Positions 1 to 5,455 of a stretch of 6,051 nucleotides of DNA are shown in pieces (position 1 is the stretch's first letter; every line of letters begins with the position of its first letter). A model generated the notes under the pieces. That model did no database searches, was not told the origin of the DNA, and saw only the letters and a program-made list of their open reading frames with translations. The stretch spans positions 1-6,051 of the forward strand of contig CAJXWI010000172.1 in the NCBI GenBank assembly GCA_913062735.1, given 5' to 3'. The translations under genes were made by a program, and so were the position numbers. This DNA is from an uncultured Arcobacter sp. Its GTDB lineage: Bacteria; Campylobacterota; Campylobacteria; Campylobacterales; Arcobacteraceae.

Positions 1-1508
1 CCAGACGTTATATTCACTCCCTTGGAACCATGCACCTAAGTTCCTATATGTTAAAAAATGCCTTACTTAATGCAAGAAAAGACGATAAAAATGATTTTTT
101 AAGAAATATTAAAAATGCCCTGAATGAAATTATAGAAGAAGAGAACCTTGACATATCCTTGAATGAAAGTCTTGCGTATTTTGAAAATAAAGCCTTATTT
201 CAATTTTTGATTCCTACAAAAAACAAAGCTCAAAAAAACACCTATATCATTATCTTACAAGCCCTTAGATTGGTTGGATTATTGCATGACGTAGGACATT
301 TACCTTTTTCTCATCAAGTAGAAAATGCCTTAAACAAACTCTATATGAAAAGTACTAAAAATGGCGAAGAAGAAGTTCAGTTTAGAAATATTTATGAAGA
401 AGTAACCAATAATAAAGAAGACGTATTACACGAAGGAATAGGAAATATTCTTGTAGATACTCTCTTTGATTATGAATTAAAACATGAAAAAATATCCAAT
501 AAGTCTTATTTAAAGCTTATTCATAAAATAGTAAAACTCATTTTAGAAGAGAAAGAATCTTATGGTTTTGATTTTAAGGTTTTACACTCACTGGTATCTG
601 GAACCATTGATGCAGATAGGTTAGATTATATTAATAGAGATATGGTAGCTTCTGGTTACATAGGAGCTCCAAATGATCATATCAGAATAACCAAACATAC
701 TGTACTTGTTAAAAACAATAATCAATTTGAAATGTGTTTTTTTGATATGGGGCTTATGGATATTGAGCACATGCTTGAAATGAGATTTAATTTATATAAA
801 AAAGTAATTTATAATTTCTCTATTTCTAAAACAGATGCATTATTAGAAAATGTAATTTATTTTGTTTCTAGAAAATATTTTAGAGAACACAAAAAAGTAG
901 GCGCTAAGATATCAGATAATATTGCAATGTTATGGACATTTCATCAAGAAAAAAATGAAGAAAAAAAACTCGATATTATTTCTATGTTGGATGAAAATTG
1001 GCTTATTTCCTTGTTAAAACAAGAATATTTTGATATTAAAAATAAAGAAGTGCTGAAACAAGATGATAAAAAATATCTTTTATGTTTTGAAGAAATTCTC
1101 TTTGGGAAAAGAGTTTTCTCATCTTCTTGGAAAAATCTAAATGAGTTTTATAAAGTATTAAATTTCTCAACCCCTGAACGCTATAAGTTTAGAGAGAGTT
1201 TTGGTTATATAACGCCCTTAAGAAGAATCAAACTTCAAGATGCACTTGATGATTTTATTTCAAAATATGAAAATGAGAACCGCTTCATTTCCTATCAAAT
1301 AGTTTCTTTTTCTTTGGGTTTAGCAAAAGATTTTAAACTTTTTGATGGAGAAAGTCTTATTTTATTGGATGAAGTATCAACCTTAAGAAAGCGTTTAAAA
1401 CAGTCTATGTCTAATACTGTTCCTTTTTTCTTGTATATTAATAAAAAGACAATATCTAATAAAATGAAATTAGAACTAAAAGAAATTCTTTTTAATATTT
1501 TTGTTTAA
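1..1508 (+). CDS. HD-domain phosphohydrolase (COG1078-like), 5' end missing
   Basis: The frame is open from base 3 at the left edge to the TAA at 1506-1508, so the true start lies outside the window; the ATG at 30 is internal. The first visible residues, RRYIHSLG, are the classic R-x-x-H-S-L-G that carries the first metal-binding His of HD phosphohydrolases. The HD pair follows in LLHDVGHLPFSH (codons for H and D at 285-290), and the family motif TIDADRLDYINRD lies near 606-645. Together these indicate the COG1078 group, which includes dNTP triphosphohydrolases such as B. subtilis YwfO; the exact substrate cannot be read from sequence. The expected catalytic residues are present. About 80 residues separate the first His from the HD pair, which looks longer than usual for the family. 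The lysine- and asparagine-rich C-terminal half has no motif I recognise. No signal peptide or membrane segment is visible in the part present, so the protein is probably cytosolic. Confidence 0.88.
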   Translation, partial: RRYIHSLGTMHLSSYMLKNALLNARKDDKNDFLRNIKNALNEIIEEENLDISLNESLAYFENKALFQFLIPTKNKAQKNTYIIILQALRLVGLLHDVGHLPFSHQVENALNKLYMKSTKNGEEEVQFRNIYEEVTNNKEDVLHEGIGNILVDTLFDYELKHEKISNKSYLKLIHKIVKLILEEKESYGFDFKVLHSLVSGTIDADRLDYINRDMVASGYIGAPNDHIRITKHTVLVKNNNQFEMCFFDMGLMDIEHMLEMRFNLYKKVIYNFSISKTDALLENVIYFVSRKYFREHKKVGAKISDNIAMLWTFHQEKNEEKKLDIISMLDENWLISLLKQEYFDIKNKEVLKQDDKKYLLCFEEILFGKRVFSSSWKNLNEFYKVLNFSTPERYKFRESFGYITPLRRIKLQDALDDFISKYENENRFISYQIVSFSLGLAKDFKLFDGESLILLDEVSTLRKRLKQSMSNTVPFFLYINKKTISNKMKLELKEILFNIFV

Positions 1509-1786
1509 TAGCGTGAAGTAATTTCTATTAAATGAAATCCAAATTGAGTTTTAACGGGACCATGCAAGGTATTTAGGGATTCTTTAAAAACAATTTCATC
1601 AAATTCTTTTACCATTTCACCTTGGGAAAAAGTACCTAAATTACCATTGGATTTTTTGGAAGAACATCGTGAATATTTTTTTGCTGCTTTTTCAAAAGTA
1701 AGCGTATTATTAAGTATTTCTTTTTTAATCTTGCTTGCTAGCTTATTTTGTTTAACCAGTATGTGTCGTGCAGTAGCTTTTTGCAT
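1505..1786 (-). CDS. Parvulin-type peptidyl-prolyl isomerase, basic paralog
   Basis: A 93-residue protein made of one parvulin domain and nothing else, the size of E. coli PpiC. It catalyses cis-trans isomerisation of prolyl bonds. Parvulin active-site residues are present: H8 in ARHILV, C41, M58 and F62 in GEMVKEF, and F82 and H85 in FGFHLIEI. There is no signal peptide, so it should be cytoplasmic. The ATG at 1784-1786 has an AAAGGA ribosome binding site at 1792-1797, 5 bases away. It aligns without gaps to the next parvulin gene upstream (51 of 93 residues identical by my count) but is very lysine-rich: 14 K and 3 R against 8 acidic residues, net about +9. It lacks the usual GGD before LG, having N-G-N. 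Its stop codon overlaps that of the convergent HD gene. I give no symbol because either copy could be the ppiC orthologue. Confidence 0.9.
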   Translation of the reverse strand: MQKATARHILVKQNKLASKIKKEILNNTLTFEKAAKKYSRCSSKKSNGNLGTFSQGEMVKEFDEIVFKESLNTLHGPVKTQFGFHLIEITSRY

Positions 1787-1791
1787 TTATA

Positions 1792-1812
1792 TCCTTTAAA
1801 AGCGACATAATA
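1792..1812 (-). promoter_or_regulatory. RBS and possible -10 of the basic parvulin gene
   Basis: On the minus strand, TATTAT (1807-1812) preceded by TGG resembles an extended -10 element, and AAAGGA (1792-1797) is the ribosome binding site. The -10 lies just downstream of the inter-parvulin hairpin, so this gene may have its own promoter as well as receiving read-through from its upstream paralog. The RBS is clear. The -10 is a weak call, because such hexamers are common by chance in AT-rich DNA and no -35 is evident. Confidence 0.3.
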
Positions 1813-1819
1813 CCATAGA

Positions 1820-1851
1820 AAAAGAGAATAAAAGCGTTTTTATTCTCTTTT
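1820..1851 (-). terminator. Hairpin between the two parvulin genes
   Basis: A perfect 14-bp inverted repeat: the left arm 1820-1833 pairs with 1838-1851 around a 4-base loop. The stem is AT-rich with two G-C pairs. On the minus strand its 3' arm is T-rich and ends in TTTTT, and it begins 4 bases past the stop of the upstream parvulin gene. That position and shape suit a full or partial intrinsic terminator, or a 3'-end-protecting stem, for that gene. Confidence 0.5.
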
Positions 1852-1855
1852 ATTT

Positions 1856-2140
1856 CTAGTCTTCTCTTGAAGTAATTTCAATTAAATGAAAACCGAAATC
1901 TGTTTTAACAGGTCCGTGAACTTCATTTACTGCTTCATTAAAAACAACTACATCAAACTCAGGAACCATTTGACCAGGAGTAAAATTACCTAAATCACCA
2001 CCACTTTGTCCTGAAGGACATGTTGAGAATTCTGAAGCTGCTGCTTCAAAAGTTGTTTCTTTTGAATTTATTTTTTCTTTTAATTCTTTACATAGATTTT
2101 CATCTGTTACCAATATATGTCTTGCACTAGCATTTGCCAT
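1856..2140 (-). CDS. Parvulin-type peptidyl-prolyl isomerase, acidic paralog
   Basis: A 94-residue, single-domain parvulin of the PpiC type with no signal peptide, presumably a cytoplasmic prolyl isomerase. H8, C41, M58, F62, F82 and H85 occupy the same positions as in the downstream paralog. The loop CPSGQSGGDLGNF and the stretch GQMVPEFD closely match what I recall of E. coli PpiC, making this the more typical copy. It is acidic: 11 E and 5 D against 5 K and 2 R, net about -9, the opposite of its neighbour. The ATG at 2138-2140 has AAAGGA at 2146-2151, 5 bases upstream, inside a TTTAAAGGATA leader that is identical in the other copy, as expected from a tandem duplication. It is divergent from mscS. 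Confidence 0.92.
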   Translation of the reverse strand: MANASARHILVTDENLCKELKEKINSKETTFEAAASEFSTCPSGQSGGDLGNFTPGQMVPEFDVVVFNEAVNEVHGPVKTDFGFHLIEITSRED

Positions 2141-2162
2141 AAGTATCCTTTAAATTTGAAAG

Positions 2163-2179
2163 TATTTTATCATAAAATA
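2163..2179. promoter_or_regulatory. 17-bp perfect palindrome, possible operator
   Basis: Two 8-base arms, TATTTTAT and ATAAAATA, flank a single central C. The element sits 22 bases upstream of the acidic parvulin start and contains a possible minus-strand -10 (TAAAAT at 2164-2169). A dimeric repressor bound here would block that promoter. It consists of A and T only apart from the centre, so chance is a real alternative, and I cannot match it to a named regulator's box. Confidence 0.3.
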
Positions 2180-2213
2180 GCATAAGGAAAATTTATACAT
2201 AAAAGTTAAAACC

Positions 2214-2241
2214 TTGAAATGAAGTTATCTTTTGTTATTAT
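2214..2241 (+). promoter_or_regulatory. Candidate sigma-70 promoter of mscS
   Basis: TTGAAA at 2214-2219 and TATTAT at 2236-2241 are separated by 16 bases, close to the consensus TTGACA and TATAAT. Transcription would begin near 2248, leaving a leader of about 35 bases before the ATG at 2283. It also overlaps the TTG at 2232, which argues against that codon being the start. Confidence 0.45.
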
Positions 2242-2270
2242 GTTATTCAAATAATGAAATAACTTATTTT

Positions 2271-2276
2271 AAAGGA
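2271..2276 (+). promoter_or_regulatory. Ribosome binding site of mscS
   Basis: AAAGGA, 6 bases before the ATG at 2283, is the same motif and spacing seen at the other genes here. It fixes the start at 2283 rather than at the upstream in-frame TTG at 2232, which has no such site. Confidence 0.75.
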
Positions 2277-2282
2277 AAAATA

Positions 2283-3089
2283 ATGGAAGAATATTTTGAC
2301 GAAATTTTACTTTTAACTATGGATTACGCACCTAAGTTAATATTATCAGTGATTGTACTCGTAGTTGGTTTATGGTTAATAGGTGTTTTTACAAATATGA
2401 CATCAAAAGTAATGAAAAAAGCAAAAGTTGATGAGACACTTATTCCTTTTACAAAAAGTTTGCTTTCTTGGGTATTAAAAGTTCTACTTTTTATCTCTGT
2501 TGCATCAATGATAGGAATTGCAACTACTTCTTTTATTGCCGTACTTGGAGCTGCCGGTTTAGCTGTTGGTTTAGCACTGCAAGGATCTTTATCGAATTTT
2601 GCAGGAGGCGTTTTATTACTCATTTTTAAACCTTATAAAGTAGGAGATTTAATTGAATCACAAGGAGCACTTGGAATTGTAAAAGAAATTCAAATTTTTA
2701 ATACTATTTTAACGACCTTCCAAAATAAAACAATTATTTTACCAAACTCAGCTGTTTCTTCAAATACGATTACCAATATTTCGGCCAACGGAACCGTAAG
2801 AGTTGATTTAGAAGTTGGAATTTCTTATGATTCTTCTATTGATGATGCAAAAGAAGTATTATTAAAAATGATGAATGATCATGAATTAGTATTAAAAGAC
2901 CCTGCTCCATCAATTGGGGTTAATGCTTTAGCCGATTCATCTGTAAATTTATTAATGATGCCTTGGTGTAAATGTGAAGATTATTGGGATGTGTATTTTG
3001 GAATTCAAGAAAATGCGAAAAAAGCCCTTGATGATAATAAAATCACCATACCTTTTCCACAAAGAGATGTTCATATTTTAAAACAATAA
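2283..3089 (+). CDS. mscS: Small-conductance mechanosensitive channel, MscS family
   Basis: A 268-residue inner-membrane channel that opens under membrane tension to release solutes on osmotic downshift; the family works as a heptamer. Hydrophobic segments lie near residues 17-37, 58-79 and 84-114. The third is the MscS pore helix, reading AAGLAVGLALQGSLSNFAGG, nearly identical to E. coli MscS. By that alignment L93 and L97 correspond to the pore-lining L105 and L109, and G101 to the kink G113. The soluble beta and alpha-beta domains follow: FKPYKVGD near 115-122, ILPNS near 152-156, GISYDS near 179-184, and the closing PFPQRDVHIL. Length is close to E. coli MscS (286). The ATG at 2283 is chosen over a TTG at 2232 because of its AAAGGA site and because the extra 17 residues are not channel-like. 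It is a single gene, divergent from the parvulins and convergent with dbpA. Confidence 0.95.
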   Translation: MEEYFDEILLLTMDYAPKLILSVIVLVVGLWLIGVFTNMTSKVMKKAKVDETLIPFTKSLLSWVLKVLLFISVASMIGIATTSFIAVLGAAGLAVGLALQGSLSNFAGGVLLLIFKPYKVGDLIESQGALGIVKEIQIFNTILTTFQNKTIILPNSAVSSNTITNISANGTVRVDLEVGISYDSSIDDAKEVLLKMMNDHELVLKDPAPSIGVNALADSSVNLLMMPWCKCEDYWDVYFGIQENAKKALDDNKITIPFPQRDVHILKQ

Positions 3090-3091
3090 TA

Positions 3092-3114
3092 AAGATAAGC
3101 CCAAGGCTTATCTT
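3092..3114 (-). terminator. Intrinsic terminator of the dedA-dbpA unit
   Basis: A perfect 10-bp stem (3092-3101 with 3105-3114) with four G-C pairs and a 3-base loop. On the minus strand it is followed by a T-rich tract, TATTATTGTTTT, so it should end dbpA transcripts. It overlaps the dbpA stop codon and last codons. On the plus strand it begins 2 bases after the mscS stop but lacks a T tract, so it may serve mscS less well. Confidence 0.75.
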
Positions 3115-4481
3115 CCGTATGCTTTGTAGTATTTACCTTTAATTCTTTGATCATTTAAACCACTTAAGGCTTTATCAAAAACATCTTTTTTTATAGCTAC
3201 ATAAGAAGAAAAATTAAAGATATTGATTTTTCCAATATCATCTTTTCCCAAACCTATACTTCCAGTTAAAGCACCTAATAAATCCCCTGCTCTAACCTTA
3301 TGCTTTTTACCACCATTTATATAAATAGTTCTAAAAGGAGCATCTAATTTAAAAGAAAGATCATCTTCTAATAAAGAAGAATCAGAAAAGATAGTCTCTT
3401 TTTCTAGAATTTCATTAAAATCAAGCATTTTTTCTTCATCATAATGATTGCATAAAGAAATTGCCATTCCTTTTTTACCAGCTCTTGCTGTTCTTCCTAT
3501 TCTATGAGTATGTACTTTCTCATCATTAGCAATATCATAATTAATCACTAATGAAATATCATCAATATCTAATCCTCTTGAAGCAACATCTGTTGCTATT
3601 AAAATAGGATAGGATTTATTTGAGAACATTAATAAAACTTCATCCCTGTCTTTTTGATCTAAATCAGAATGCAAAGTAATTACATCAAACCCTAAATCAT
3701 ATAAATCATCTGCTAACTCATCACACTTAATTTTTGTATTACAAAAAATTAAAATTGATTCTGGTTTAAAAGAAGAAATAATTGTTGAGATTAAAGGTGT
3801 TTTACTTTCATCACTTGTTTTATAATACTGTTCATTAATAATGCTTTGATTGTGTGTACTTTGAACTTGAATTCTTTTAGGATTACGTAAAATATTATTA
3901 GCAATACTTTGAATATTATCTTCAAAAGTAGCAGAAAAGAGCAAGGTTTGTCGCTCTTTTGGCAAATAAGCGATAATCTTATCTATATCTTCTAAAAAAC
4001 CCATATCAAGCATTTTATCTGCTTCATCTAATACTAAGGTATTGATATCATCGCATTTAATATTCTCTTCACTTAAGTGCTTAAGAATACGTCCTGGCGT
4101 TCCAACTAGTATGTGAGCCCCATGAAACAAAGAATGTACTTGGGGTCTATAAGCTACTCCCCCACATAATTCTAAAATTTTCACATTGTGTCTAAAACGT
4201 GCAAGTTTTCTTAGCTCATTTGCAACTTGTGCTGCTAATTCTCTAGTAGGTGCTAAAATAAGACTTTGAACACGAAAGTGTTTTACATTTAATTTTAAAA
4301 TAATAGGCAATGAAAAAGATACCGTTTTTCCTGAACCTGTTTTTGCTTGAGCAATAACATCATGGCCCTCAATAATTAAAGGTAAGGACTTTTCTTGAAT
4401 TTCTGTCATTTTTTCATATTGCAAAGAAGCTAGGTTATCCAAAGCCTCTTTACTTATGTCTAAGCTGTTAAATGAAGTAAT
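3108..4481 (-). CDS. dbpA: DEAD-box RNA helicase DbpA, probable ATT start
   Basis: An ATP-dependent RNA helicase of the DbpA type, which binds 23S rRNA hairpin 92 and acts in 50S subunit assembly. Motifs, numbered from the ATT start: Q-motif with F4 and Q29, Walker A AKTGSGKT 46-53, PTRELA 79-83, TPGR 128-131, DEAD 152-155, SAT 183-185, ATDVASRGLDI 296-306 and HRIGRTARAG 326-335. The C-terminal RNA-binding domain is at about 384-457, with INGGKKHKVRAGDLLGALTG diagnostic of DbpA. No ATG, GTG or TTG lies between the upstream in-frame stop (4503-4505) and the TTG at 4440-4442, which would delete the conserved N-terminal F. ATT at 4479-4481 lies 6 bases from an AAAGGA site, gives MTSFNSL aligning with E. 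coli MTAFSTL, and yields 457 residues, the E. coli length. It lies 11 bases after the dedA-like stop. The product is near certain; the ATT start is likely but unproven. Confidence 0.93.
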   Translation of the reverse strand: MTSFNSLDISKEALDNLASLQYEKMTEIQEKSLPLIIEGHDVIAQAKTGSGKTVSFSLPIILKLNVKHFRVQSLILAPTRELAAQVANELRKLARFRHNVKILELCGGVAYRPQVHSLFHGAHILVGTPGRILKHLSEENIKCDDINTLVLDEADKMLDMGFLEDIDKIIAYLPKERQTLLFSATFEDNIQSIANNILRNPKRIQVQSTHNQSIINEQYYKTSDESKTPLISTIISSFKPESILIFCNTKIKCDELADDLYDLGFDVITLHSDLDQKDRDEVLLMFSNKSYPILIATDVASRGLDIDDISLVINYDIANDEKVHTHRIGRTARAGKKGMAISLCNHYDEEKMLDFNEILEKETIFSDSSLLEDDLSFKLDAPFRTIYINGGKKHKVRAGDLLGALTGSIGLGKDDIGKINIFNFSSYVAIKKDVFDKALSGLNDQRIKGKYYKAYGR

Positions 4482-4487
4482 AATAAA

Positions 4488-4493
4488 TCCTTT
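4488..4493 (-). promoter_or_regulatory. dbpA ribosome binding site overlapping the dedA-like stop
   Basis: Minus-strand AAAGGA whose first base is the last base of the dedA-like TAA stop. It lies 6 bases from the ATT at 4479-4481 and 45 bases from the first conventional in-frame start, TTG at 4442. This spacing decides for ATT and implies that ribosomes finishing the upstream gene help initiate dbpA. Confidence 0.75.
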
Positions 4494-5023
4494 TATATTT
4501 TTTTAAAGAAGTATGAAATACTTACAATGATTACTGCTAAAATTCCAATTCCAATGTATTTAAACTCATCAGCAGCACTTAATACAATATCTCCAACCAT
4601 ATAAGAAGCGTATCCAACAACACACGCCCATAAAGCGGCTGCAAATATATTGTATACTAAAAACTTTTTAGGATTGTATTTGGTTAATCCCATTGCTAAA
4701 GGAATAATCGTTTTAATTCCATATACATATTTTTGAATAAAAACAACAGGAGAGCCATATTTACGCATTAAAATATGAGCATAAGCTACTTTACGTCCAT
4801 ATTTACCCATCATTTCTTTTGCATAGGCTTTATTATTACGAGCAAGAGTAAATAAAAATTGATCTCCTAAGAAATTCGAAGTTGCCGCAACTGCTATACA
4901 TATATAAATATTTAAATCACCTGCAAAAGATAAAACGCCTGCAACTACTAAACCAACAAAACCTCCGCCAAATGAGTATAGGAATAAGGCAAGATAACCC
5001 CATTCTTTTATAAATTCTTCCAC
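4493..5023 (-). CDS. Divergent DedA-family (SNARE-associated) membrane protein
   Basis: A 176-residue integral inner-membrane protein. Hydrophobic stretches lie near residues 9-34, 38-60, 92-112, 121-147 and 155-173. The order (WGYLALFL start, G-D-x-x-x-Y/F type second segment at G53-D54, then a conserved F-x-x-K-Y-x-x-G-x-K loop and N-x-x-x-A-x-x-W) matches DedA proteins. Some DedA members take part in lipid carrier recycling and membrane potential homeostasis. The canonical acidic and proline residues of the first re-entrant loop are replaced by SFGGGFVGLVV, and the usual R-x-x-P-G-x-R loop reads Q-K-Y-V-Y-G-I-K. Family membership is fairly sure; function is not. I chose the GTG at 5021-5023 because AAAAGG (5030-5035) precedes it by 6 bases; an ATG at 5062 would add 13 charged residues and has no ribosome binding site. 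It is the first gene of a pair with dbpA. Confidence 0.8.
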   Translation of the reverse strand: MEEFIKEWGYLALFLYSFGGGFVGLVVAGVLSFAGDLNIYICIAVAATSNFLGDQFLFTLARNNKAYAKEMMGKYGRKVAYAHILMRKYGSPVVFIQKYVYGIKTIIPLAMGLTKYNPKKFLVYNIFAAALWACVVGYASYMVGDIVLSAADEFKYIGIGILAVIIVSISYFFKKI

Positions 5024-5029
5024 GTGTAA

Positions 5030-5035
5030 CCTTTT
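5030..5035 (-). promoter_or_regulatory. RBS deciding the GTG start of the dedA-like gene
   Basis: Minus-strand AAAAGG, 6 bases before the GTG at 5021-5023. It lies inside the reading frame if the ATG at 5062 were used, and that ATG is preceded by AATCAATTA with no Shine-Dalgarno match. Confidence 0.6.
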
Positions 5036-5077
5036 AATTTTAACTGTTCTATTAATATACATTAATTGATTTCGTAT

Positions 5078-5106
5078 ATTATCATACTTTTATGTATTAT
5101 TTGTAA
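5078..5106 (-). promoter_or_regulatory. Weak candidate promoter of the dedA-dbpA unit
   Basis: Minus-strand GATAAT (5078-5083) could be a -10, with TTACAA (5101-5106) 17 bases upstream as a poor -35. It would give a leader of about 50 bases before the GTG. Other AT-rich hexamers nearby (TATGAT at 5081-5086) fit almost as well, so the exact site is uncertain. Confidence 0.25.
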
Positions 5107-5415
5107 TATGGTAAAAAGCAAAGTACTTTTTATTTATATTTTAAATATCTGTGTTCAAACTTTACGTATACATTATAAATAAAAACAAAAAACGTAATCT
5201 GTCTACAAAATAAAAACAAGGGGATAATACAAGTCCTTATAATTATCATGTTTGAAATAAAAAAAACAAAGATAGTTCTAAGATACTTAAAGAACAACAC
5301 AATAAATAAAGTAAAATACCCATCTTTTTGAAGTATATTACTTACTAATTATTAAAAAAACACAGTTATTATTTAAATACATATGGAGAATATACAATTC
5401 TTAAGATTAAATTAC

Positions 5416-5437
5416 TATAATATAAAATAATATTATA
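5416..5437 (+). promoter_or_regulatory. -10 element and overlapping inverted repeat before GGDEF-EAL gene
   Basis: A perfect TATAAT at 5416-5421 lies 35 bases before the TTG start, a good place for a -10; no clear -35 is visible, which is common in Campylobacterota. The same bases form the left arm of an 8-bp inverted repeat (TATAATAT 5416-5423, ATATTATA 5430-5437) that could be an operator or a leader hairpin. Low sequence complexity weakens both readings. Confidence 0.4.
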
Positions 5438-5445
5438 TAAATAGT

Positions 5446-5450
5446 AGGAG
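5446..5450 (+). promoter_or_regulatory. RBS deciding the TTG start at 5456
   Basis: AGGAG, the strongest Shine-Dalgarno match in the window, lies 5 bases before the TTG at 5456-5458. An in-frame stop at 5438-5440 excludes an earlier start. Confidence 0.75.
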
Positions 5451-5455
5451 AAGTA

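Larger units (their letters stand above)
5024..5455. other. AT-rich intergenic region, no gene supported
   Basis: About 430 bases separate the divergent dedA-like and GGDEF-EAL genes. I find no tRNA-like or rRNA-like sequence, no tandem repeat and no coding frame with a ribosome binding site. It holds the outward promoters listed separately plus small inverted repeats: GATAAT/ATTATC (5223-5228, 5242-5247) and GTTCT/AGAAC (5275-5279, 5291-5295), both too short to call. A small RNA cannot be excluded. Confidence 0.5.

Noticed and set aside
1478..1492. Small AAAAGA/TCTTTT hairpin followed by T-rich sequence near the end of the HD gene
   Set aside because: It lies within the coding region, has a 6-bp stem with a single G-C pair, and is likely a chance result of AT-rich codons.
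1..1508. HD phosphohydrolase as part of an anti-phage defence system
   Set aside because: dNTP-hydrolysing HD proteins can act in defence, but the visible neighbours are parvulins and an MscS channel, with no defence or mobile genes in support.
2232..2282. TTG start adding 17 residues to MscS
   Set aside because: It has no ribosome binding site and overlaps the likely -10, whereas the ATG at 2283 has a well-spaced AAAGGA.
2324..2623. Minus-strand open frame of 99 codons inside mscS
   Set aside because: It is antisense to the mscS transmembrane region, has no ribosome binding site or recognisable domain, and the plus-strand gene is certain.
4440..4442. TTG start for dbpA
   Set aside because: It removes the conserved N-terminal segment including the Q-motif Phe; the nearby purine run AAAGAGG is only 2 bases away, too close to act as its RBS.
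5024..5062. ATG start adding 13 residues to the DedA-like protein
   Set aside because: No Shine-Dalgarno match precedes it, while the GTG at 5023 has AAAAGG at 6 bases.
5112..5130. AAAAAG/CTTTTT inverted repeat with T-rich tail
   Set aside because: The stem is short and nearly all A-T, and no plus-strand gene ends upstream, so a terminator has nothing to terminate.
5248..5331. 27-codon plus-strand frame starting ATG
   Set aside because: It lacks a ribosome binding site, is rich in Lys, Asn and Ile codons as expected from AT-rich noncoding DNA, and matches nothing I recognise.
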